A stretch of 64,000 nucleotides of DNA from Anniella stebbinsi (lineage: Eukaryota > Chordata > Lepidosauria > Squamata > Anniellidae): contig JARDYH010000003.1 in the NCBI GenBank assembly GCA_029215795.1, positions 65,542,109 through 65,606,108 of the forward strand, written 5' to 3'. Position numbers and translations under genes: made by a program. The notes under the pieces were generated by a model. The model did not search any database. It saw nothing but the letters and a program-made list of their open reading frames with translations, and was not told where the DNA came from. Positions 55,880-64,000 of the stretch are shown here, one piece after another (positions within the stretch are counted from its first letter, which is position 1; every line of letters starts with the position of its first letter).

Positions 55880-58480
55880 AAAAGCAGCATAAAAGGAACT
55901 CAGAGAGCTCTTATTAATTAACGATTAATAGTAACTCAACCAGCAAAAGAGTTAATTGCTCGCTGAAAGACACTGCCAGACACTGGGGGAACATCACAGA
56001 GGAAAAATAAAATTTGAGTTCTTAGGGTATGGTGTCCAACATACAGGGTCCTGCACATGCACAGCCTTTGCCCTCCCACTCATGCATAGTCTAAGAGGGC
56101 TGCATCATGCCCAAACTACATGTTCTGCAAATCACATCAGTATAGCTTAGGCTGTTACTTTTCATTACTCTCACGTAAGGAAAATTCCACCGTCACGTAC
56201 GGAGCGTTTTAAAAAAAGGCCTTCATTGATTCCAATGGACACTTTTTTTCTTTTCTGTAATCTTCCTTCCCTTTCAGTGGGGGATTTCAGGGGAAACGGG
56301 TGGCAGAAAGGTGACATCTTCTTGGAGCACTATGATCCTGATCTGAAGTAAGGAAAATAACATCCTCAGCTATGTCAAGGCAATTAGTAGAATGTGTAGT
56401 TTCTCCCCCAGTTGATCTTACAACAAGGGCAGATTTATATGGTACATGTTCCCTCAAATAGCTTGGTCCTAAGCTGTTTAGAGCTTTAAAAGGTATTAAT
56501 CAGTACATTCTTCAGTATGTTAAACGGGAAATAGCACCCACTGATTTTGGTAAAACATAGTTCCAACTAATTGAGTTTAGGATCATGGTGTAAGGCTGCA
56601 ATCCTGAAAGAACAAGGTCAATACACATAGGAAAACGCATTGTGAATGCTTGGATTGCTCTTCTGGATACAGACGTGCACAACTATTTGCAGACAGTCGG
56701 GATCTCTGCATCCAGCTCCAGGAATACAATCTCTTGCATTTCCATGGTATAATGTTCTTGTACAGTGCATACACCACTGCAGAGATGGTTGGTACTGTCA
56801 CTTATCAGCTATATGGAAATGAGGATTTGTATTGGTGACTCCCAACAGGATCAGCACAGGTAAAAGCTGCTTTTCGGGATATCTCTTCACACTTTGCCTG
56901 CTCCTGAATATGAAGACCTTTATATGGGACTCAATGGAACCATTCTACCAAGGTAAAAATAGATAAATAAATAAACAGCCTGACAGTTAAGTTCCAGTAG
57001 AATAAATAGGTCTTCTGCACAATTAAAACATTATAAGAAATGGGGAGTTAGACAACAATCCTTTGCCTTGCCTTGATTTACACAATGGGCATACATTTTT
57101 GCATAACTGCAAACAGGAATGGAGCTTTAATCTGGATATGAATGCAAGCAATTATATATCGGATCTTTATTTTTAAATATTAAAAAGCTTCTGTTAGAGC
57201 TTGCCATGAAGCCTAATTTTGCCATTTGTCAATTAGATTTTAATGGTTGCAGAATTCTCACCATGTGCATAAAAGCAAGGGCACATTGAAAATTAAACTT
57301 CAATCCTAAAAAGTAGTGCAGATTCCTCACATTTAAATTCATTCACTATATTGTAGATTTTGTAGCATGCAATTGATAAAAAATACTTCTTAAAGGAAAA
57401 AGTCAAATCATGGCAAACCCATCGTCCTCTTCCAGGACTTCTCCCGTTTCTAACAAATGTTATCTGACACATTCACTAATTACATAGAGTTGGCTCTTGT
57501 TCTGAAACATCTTAAACTTAATGGGATGCCAGGTGGACTCTGGTGCAAAAAATAATTACTTTATAGCCAATGAAATCAGTCAAGTTAATCTTGACATTGG
57601 CTGTTAATATGTTTAATTGATAAAGCACTGCTGTTTTTTGTTTTCAAAAAGTGCTTTGTAACATGTTTTTTAAAAATCAATACCAGGAAATGATCCTAAT
57701 GAGTACTAATTGTTAACAAATTGGCTTTGCATCTAACAGCACCTCAAACACCACCAACACAGCATGGCAAGTAAATCCACAATCATACACTGCTTATCAT
57801 CCCTTTCCTTTGGGATATAATAATCCGATTTTCTGGGTCTTGATTTTAACCTAACAGGCTGGATCAAAGCCAAGTAGGGTAATATGGGAACTGCATCATT
57901 GGTCTCAATATGGCATATCTGCAAAGGGGTGTAAGAACTAGTACACAACTCATAAATGAACTGGAACCCAGCTTAAATTTAAATTTCATCTGTCTTAATA
58001 AATAAACCAGATGCAAAAAAAGGTTATTCAAACAAGTTCATTAGAGTAGCTATAGGTTTTACATAAATCAGAAAGCATGCAAGACCAAAAAAACAAAAAC
58101 AAAACCCTGTAGCAGTTCCCCACGTAGGGATGTCTAATGATCATTATTTTAAGGCACATCCTTTAATCTAGAACATCATAGTCCAAAGAAACAGAGTTGC
58201 TCACACAGAAAAGAATCACTTCAGATGGCAGACACCACCACAGCTTAGTAGGGCTCAAAAACTCATATACAGCACTGAGTTTACAGCAGTTGCCCCATTC
58301 TCTGATGGATGGATGGATGGATGTATTTCTATGGCACCTTTCAATTAAAAAAAAAATTATGGTGGTTCATGTGATGTTCTACTGTTTGTGGTTCTAAATA
58401 TATTCCAAAGTTTATTGTTTGTGATATGCATTTGTTTATATCTTTAAAAAGAGTTAAGAACAATAACAGGTAAAGTAAGT
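55880..58480. other. Gene-free stretch
   Basis: Apart from the L2 scrap at 56435-56535, no repeat or gene is recognised. 57130-57700 is AT-rich, with TAATTG and CAATTAG motifs and low repeat character. A (GGAT)n run is at 58304-58323. Confidence 0.4.
56435..56535 (-). mobile_element. L2-clade RT C-terminal scrap
   Basis: Plus-strand text CTTGGTCCTAAGCTGTTTAG AGCTTTAAAAGGT corresponds to the antisense of the L2 segment encoding [10 protein letters not shown]. Only this block is readable. Confidence 0.5.
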
Positions 58481-58493
58481 AAGTAGGCCAAAA

Positions 58494-59014
58494 TGTACTT
58501 GCTGTTTGTGGTTATAGGTCTTGGTATGTATAGAGTGATTGGCTAGTTGTGGGGGAGTGCCTGGATTGGCTAGCTGTGTGCCCGAATGGAAGGTGAGTGT
58601 TGATTGGCTAGTTGGTTGAAGTGAATGGATTAGCTGGCTGTGTGAGAGTGGGAGTAGCTAGAGAGCGAGTAGAATGTATATATGTGTCTGACAGAGAGAG
58701 CTGACAGGGTTGATTGGGGGAAGATTTGAGAGAATTGAGAGTATTGAGAGAGAGAGAGAGACTGAAGCAAGATTATTAGATGAGAAGAGTGTTTGATTGA
58801 GATATTGAGATAAGATTTTAGAGCATAGATTAAATAAAGAACAGTTTGTTAAAGTATAAGAGTTCTGACTGAAACCAATAAGCACTGAAACCTTGTAACT
58901 GATATGCAATTGAACTGAAGTAACCATTAAGCTTGTTGACCCGCAATTACTTATTAATAAATTCTTGTTAATTCTATCTTCTGGTGTGGTCTGTGGGTGT
59001 ATCTGAGGAAGGCA
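58494..59014 (+). mobile_element. Putative long terminal repeat (ERV or other LTR element)
   Basis: U3-like part: four diverged units around GATTGGCTAG (58537, 58564, 58602, 58627), giving repeated CCAAT-type motifs, followed by TATATAT at 58677-58683. R/U5-like part: AATAAA at 58833 and 58956-58961, then a GT-rich stretch (TCTGGTGTGGTCTGTGGG) as downstream of a polyadenylation site. The proposed end ...GGCA at 59014 is followed after one base by TGGTGGCAGCGGT, which has the TGG start of a primer-binding site. The second LTR and the target duplication are not seen, so the left edge is approximate. Confidence 0.55.
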
Positions 59015-59015
59015 C

Positions 59016-59140
59016 TGGTGGCAGCGGTATAAAGAAGTTATCTGGAGGCCAGGTTGCTGGGCTGTAGTGCTGTGGGGCCTAAATAGTAAAGACAGGGGCA
59101 GCAGCAGCAAGTGGTTGAGGATAACCTCACAGTTCACAAT
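59016..59140 (+). mobile_element. Primer-binding site and leader remnant of the LTR element
   Basis: TGGTGGCAGCGGTATAAAGA at 59016-59035 would pair with a tRNA 3' end (…CCACCA); I cannot assign the tRNA. The leader continues to about 59140 and then gives way to unrelated A-rich sequence. No gag, protease or polymerase frame follows, so the element is a 5' fragment. Confidence 0.45.
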
Positions 59141-59264
59141 TAGTCATAACACACAATAAAATACCCCCCAATAGAACAGTTCACAAAAATAAAAGGTAGT
59201 GCTAAGAACATCAAAGCAGAAATGTAAAAAGAAATACATCAGAGGTTAAAAGATTGATCGCAGT

Positions 59265-59615
59265 GTGCAGGTATGAACCTACACATGCACTGCAATCAAC
59301 CTCCTCAGAGTGCATTCTCCAAGGGAGGTTCGGAGGATGGCAGCAAGAGAGCCTTTTCAGTGCTTACTCCCCCACAACTGTCGAACACTCTTTCCCACTT
59401 GGTGCCAACACTGTCATCTTTTCAGTGCCAGGTCAAGACTTTCCTCTAGTCCCAGGCATTTGAAGGCATATGATGAGCTTTTTAATTCTGTACTGATGTT
59501 TTAGTTGTTTTATTATGCTTTGGTATTTTAATGGAATTGTTTTAGCAAATTTATATTTTATACATTTTAATAACTTTGTTGCAAGTTGCCTTGGTCTTTT
59601 TAAATAGAAAAAATG
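59265..59615 (+). mobile_element. L2-clade LINE 3' end, decayed
   Basis: Codons for YEPTHALQSTSSECILQGRF and related text correspond to the [20 protein letters not shown] region. CTGTCATCTTTTCAGTGCCA and GTCAAGACTTTCCTCTAGTC correspond to the last codons of the L2 frame. The 3' UTR and a decayed tail follow. Confidence 0.78.
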
Positions 59616-60320
59616 ACAAAGTAGTAGCCGCAGTAGCAGCAGCAGCATGGTATTTGTGATGCCTTGGAAAATGAAAAGACCTGACGATTGAGAAACATTC
59701 ACATAGGTGCCCAGTAAACCCTTAGGACGTTCCTTCATCTATCCAAGTCCCAAGCCCTGTAGGGTCTTTGTTGTCTCCAATTCTAGACTATTAGTATAAC
59801 ATATCTTTACATTTTAGGGTAGCAATCCTGTTGGTCACTGTTACCACCTTACAATAGGTTACTCTGGAAAAGAGTGTGCTGCATGTGGTGGTTTCTCCTT
59901 TCTTCTCTCAACCACATTGGGAAGTCAAGAAAAAAGATAACAGTGGTAGCAACTAGGGAAAAAGGTAAGTATGGGGATTAGGCTGGTAGTGTTGGATGTG
60001 TGCAGACCAATGGGACACACTATACATTTGAAGAGATGGAAGTATTGGAGAATACATAAAATGTGTGACTTAAGATTTATATGATCAAATGTTTAGAATA
60101 CAAGTTAGATTGGGTTCACATCCATACCCGTACCACATAACACACACATTTGGGAATCACTGACTTTATACTTAATATCCAAATCTGGGATGCAGCAAGC
60201 AGTGTATAAATGGCTTATGCCTCTGTCTTTATGTCCATATTCCAATTGTGAAAGCTAACCATGATAATGTAGCAGCAACATCTCCAAAATTTTCTCTCCA
60301 ACGCTTGAAATTTGCTCTGG

Positions 60321-60345
60321 AATATATATATATATATATATATAT
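60321..60345. repeat. (TA)n microsatellite
   Basis: About 12 TA units. Confidence 0.95.
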
Positions 60346-60385
60346 GCACAAGACTTAATTTTTTTGGTACCACTAATCAGCAAAT

Positions 60386-60428
<43 letters not shown>
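60386..60428. repeat. (GT)n(GA)n compound microsatellite
   Basis: About 12 GT units followed by about 9 GA units. Confidence 0.95.
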
Positions 60429-60670
60429 ATAACATCTTTCATCAACATTGTTCAACAATTTTATTATGACTTTGCCTGATTCATTTGTTTTCCAGCCTGT
60501 TTCCAATATGACAAATCTCCTACCACTAATACTTAGGGGTTTGCACAAAGTTTGCAAGAGACTGCAAACTTTGTGCAAATCAACATGTGCAACATTTACA
60601 TAATTATTTCACTACATGTCTATAAGTTGAGAAACCATATTTGATTGGGGCTTCCTAAGTAGTGCACACT

Positions 60671-61701
60671 ATGACTGCATTCACATAAACTTTAAACCAA
60701 AAAGTATGACTTCACAAATCAGGATGTGAACAAACCAGGATGTGAACAAGGAACATACTTGTGCATGCAGTCCATTCATACCTGCTTCACATTAATGAGG
60801 AAGGGGATAGCTTCTCATAATGGCTGAACCTGGAATTATAGTTTAGTGCACCCATACAAAACAGGATTGTAAACCAGTTTGTTGTTGGCCTACAAATCCT
60901 GGCATGCTTAGGTACGCAAAATCATAATTTCAGGTTTGGACCTCACAGGAAGCTATATCCTTCTTGCTCAGTTTATTTGCTTGTGCAAAGGGAGGAACAG
61001 AATGGAAGCAGGTGACCTGCATGCGCAAACCTATCATTGGTTTACTAAGGCACAATAGTTGGCTTAAAGAAAGGGTGGGTAGCTTCAGAAGGGTTGAGGA
61101 GTCCATCTGGACTGCCCTGGAACTTTCCAGGGGCCATACCCCTCCCCAACCACGGATGCAACCAGAAGTGGGCCCTCGCAACCAAACTGACTGTGCAGCT
61201 GCATTCCCAGCAATTCTGCTGGGAAACAGGGCACATCGGGAAACACATGTTTTGTTTCACAGCAGAACTGGACTTCCCACAGCCCTCCAAACAATTGTTT
61301 GGTGGACTAAGAGTGGAGGGCAATTCTCCAGACAATAGGGTCCATGATCCTCATGCACCTTGCTCCACTGTAGAACTGGTGTTTCTGCTGGATAACAAGG
61401 TGCATGGGAAAGACAGCAGCTTGTTTCCCACAGAAGTGCACTCCCTGTAGCATGCCAAACAAACTGCAGGTATGAAAAAAGGTGTTTCGCAGGCAGAAGA
61501 GAGGGAGTGTGATTCCACTGGGAACCAAGCTGATTCTCCCCCCACGCCTTGTTTCCCAACAGAATCGCTGGGAAACTGGCATTGCAGCAGTGGAGGCAAA
61601 GGACTTGGTGGAGGACATAAAATTCTCCCTGGGGGGAGCTTCATGCAGCTAAATCCCATGTGTTACCCACCCCCTGCTTAAAGTGACATGTGAATGTGAC
61701 C
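60671..61701. mobile_element. 1.03-kb terminal-inverted-repeat element with internal repeats
   Basis: The left end TGACTGCATTCACATAAACT (then TTAAACC) pairs with the right end, whose reverse complement is GGTCACATTCACATGTCACT (then TTAAGC). Inside, two direct units with a spacing near 172 bp begin TTCTGCTGGGAAACAGGGCA (about 61213) and TTCTGCTGGATAACAAGGTG (about 61385). Further inverted pieces such as CCTTGTTTCCCAACAGAAT lie near 61547. No transposase is recognised. Overlapping frames on both strands here are by-products. Confidence 0.6.
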
Positions 61702-62344
61702 TATTTACATGGGAAATAAAATTGACACATCTGTTCTTCACTCGGCCTTGACCTATTCAACGATATTTTATTTTCTACTTTTACAGCTGTTTAATATGAA
61801 ATATTTGTATTTCTTTAGGAATACATGATGTAGGATATTCTGAGTCTATCAGACACTGTTTTGGTTTCATGTATGCTCAAAGCTGCTAACCTACCTGTGT
61901 AAGAATGCAAACACTAAGGCAAACGACAATTGGATTAAAGATTACACTGAAAATTCTGCATTTTTACAAGTCCTTTCCTTTCACAGCAGAAAAGATATTA
62001 AAACACAATCAAGGACTTTTTATTCGATATGCAATTCAAAGAGGTATGAATTATTCAACAAGCTTCCTGATGGAGCAATTTCTTCTCTACGTCACCTCTA
62101 ATGTGATGTCACCTCTAAGGTCCATCAAAGCATAGAAGCAAACTAAGGACAACCTAAAAAAAGCATTAAAACTCCTGAAGGGTAAAATTTAATTGCTTTT
62201 TTAATGCAGAAAGTGGTTTTAACCAACACAAAAGTAGAATTGTTATGTTCTAAGCCACAGTGGCTTATTTTGCCATGGTTGCCATCAAAATTATGAGGGA
62301 GCTTATACAATCCTGATTATGTTTTATTTCCCTGTACATCCTGA

Positions 62345-62435
62345 ATCTATTTTATGTATTTTAATTTATTTCAAGCATCTTTATCCTACTCTTCAGTTGA
62401 AATGGCTCCCAGAGCACTTACAGATAAATACACAA
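62345..62435 (-). mobile_element. LINE/SINE 3' tail fragment
   Basis: AATTTATTTCAAGCATCTTT ATCCTACTCTTC followed by GGCTCCCAGAGCACTTACAG resembles an antisense LINE tail. Decayed. Confidence 0.4.
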
Positions 62436-63242
62436 TTAAGACAAGTAAAAAGAAGATTTTACTGCTGAAGAAAGATTATCCTTATTGTTGTGTAACCCAA
62501 TCATACTAATTTAGTCAGAATTATCACTTGCTCTATAGGACTAACTTCCAAGTAATTGTGCATACAAGACAGCTTTAATCTCATGATTTTAAGTATTTGA
62601 TCTTTAAAATCCAATATATATGATACTGTAATCCTTTATTAACATGTGATGGCAAGTTTGTTTTCATAAAACCACTACTCCTATAAACATTTTAACTGAC
62701 AGTGCTGAAACACTAATAGGACGCTTTGAAGCCGAATATTCTACAGTCAAACAATTAAATGTATTTATGTTCGCAGAAAATTGGGCTGAAATCCAGCATA
62801 TAGTATAGGTAAGGAAAGTTCACTTCAGTGGGACTAAATAGAACACTGAACTGAAGTCTTACAGATGCATCTACTTGGTTGAAAGAGGCATATAACACTA
62901 CTATGTGGGCCTATGATTTCAAATTAAGAAACAAGAATGCATTCACCTGTTGGATTGTGGCAATGAGTGCGTTTTGTCCCTGTTGTAGCACGTTTTCTGG
63001 GCAGCTACGGTGGCTATGTGTCTTCTATTTGAGGGGCTGCCAGAGGACCACCCTTTATAAACTCTATTTGAAAGACTGTCCAGTGCTGCTTTAAAAGCAC
63101 TGGACTGAACTGCTGCCCATCAACAATTAGCACTTGAACAGCAGACTGAACAGGCAGACACACTGGTGACTTGGCCACTGTCTTCCACACTATCGTGAGA
63201 TGTACTGTATTTCTATTTAAGATGTAATGATATTTGCCTATT

Positions 63243-63345
63243 GGCCTTTCTATTTGTTTATTTAGTCTATACTGTCCATAACCAACATTCTCTGGGTAGC
63301 ATACATAATTTTTTTTTAAGCAATAAAAACAATAAAAATGCAATC
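63243..63345 (-). mobile_element. L2-like 3' tail fragment
   Basis: Plus-strand GTTTATTTAGTCTATACTGT then ACATTCTCTGGGTAGCATAC mirrors the antisense L2 terminus (TTTGTATACCGCCC, GCTCTCTGGGCGGTTTACA), followed by A-rich 3' UTR. Confidence 0.55.
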
Positions 63346-64000
63346 CTAACATAAAGCACACCCAACAAAGATTTTAAAAAACAAGATTCAAAACACGACT
63401 GAAAACTTTTGTGGCAGAGGTGTGCTCATGGGCTGGGAGCTGTCAGCAATCATGAGGGTGGTGTGTGTCCCCTTCCCTTCCTTTGTGAAATAATGGGCTA
63501 GGAACTGAGTAACGATAGACAGACTGACAGACATACAGAGCAATAGAGATTTGTGTCTATTGGTCAAAGAATCAGAGTTAGAAGTAAGACATATAAGATT
63601 TTTCTTATGGCTCAAAAAAGCTGCAATGGATTTCCCTGGCATTAAACTTCAAAACTGAGCTGTTGAGTAGGGAGGTAATGAAAGGTAATTTGCTTGCCAA
63701 AATGTAGAAAACAAACAACCCTGCCAACTCTTTGAGAAGCTTCAGTAGACACCAATATTTCAACACTAACCATCTAGATCTTGGATTGGAGGGAAATAAA
63801 AATGTTCTGCTCTTTCATGCTTAGTTATGATTTTTTTTTGTCACTTTAAAACTAATCTGACACGGTATATAGGGCTCCAAGACAAAATTCAGTTTCCACC
63901 TAATAACTGAATAGGATGATGGATGGATGAGTGGCACAGTGCAATACAGCAGAGAGGAACTGTGCAAACAGTTTAAGTGTCTGACAGCTGGCTAGTTTGA

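Larger units (their letters stand above)
61702..64000. other. Gene-free stretch to the window end
   Basis: Contains LINE-tail-like scraps at 62345-62435 and 63243-63345. The frames at 62879-63094 and 63014-63642 have no recognised similarity. Confidence 0.4.

Noticed and set aside
59016..59140. Complete endogenous retrovirus
   Set aside because: No gag, protease, polymerase or envelope frame follows, and no second LTR was found.
60964..61659. Six overlapping frames of about 70-124 residues on both strands
   Set aside because: They lie within the inverted-repeat element at 60671-61701. No domain is recognised and the frames are mutually exclusive.

Overview
The window reads as non-coding DNA from a squamate reptile (lizard or snake) nuclear genome. 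The base is AT-rich and CpG-poor, with microsatellites and hundreds of bases at a time without an open frame. Nearly every long open frame falls inside a retrotransposon relic or a GC-rich transposon. The mix of a young L2-clade LINE, CR1 LINEs with the ATTCTATG tail, a little L1, MIR-like CORE-SINEs and a tRNA-derived SINE with a CR1-type tail is what I know from squamate genomes. The species call is an inference.

One host protein-coding exon is visible: a 23-codon first exon on the minus strand at 54533-54601, starting MGCNLC and ending at a consensus splice donor. It matches the alternative, RING-less first exon of the PDZRN3/PDZRN4 family (best guess PDZRN4). If so, transcription runs leftwards, positions 1-54532 are intron of the short isoform, and the whole window lies in introns of the long isoform. 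No other host exon was recognised. AT-rich homeodomain-site-like stretches near 53260-53720 and 54660-55090 look like conserved regulatory DNA, but this needs alignment.

Layout: 1-1024 L2 tails; 1494-1848 a CpG-rich GCGC-type element; 3015-3425 a CR1-like 3' end; 5265-6975 an old inverted-repeat element split by a 5'-truncated L2 copy (L2-A) with a 51-bp target duplication; 9858-10754 hAT-like and foldback elements; 11870-16790 L2 relics and a CORE-SINE; 21150-22515 a terminal-inverted-repeat element beside a duplicated empty site; 24780-26545 a CR1-like end, a foldback MITE and a tRNA-derived SINE; 28009-28399 an L1 3' end with 14-bp duplications; 30560-34641 L2, SINE, CR1 and MITE pieces; 36708-41145 L2 copies and several foldback elements; 41756-45132 a CR1 with esterase, endonuclease and reverse transcriptase relics; 45957-46274 a foldback MITE; 46423-47998 a 1.58-kb inverted-repeat transposon with GC-rich cargo; 48083-50014 the best preserved L2 copy (L2-B), itself interrupted by the GCGC-type element; 54533-54601 the PDZRN exon; 58494-59140 an LTR with a short leader; 60671-61701 another inverted-repeat element. 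Nothing links these mobile elements functionally, apart from SINEs sharing 3' tails with LINEs that probably mobilised them and non-autonomous elements nested in one another.
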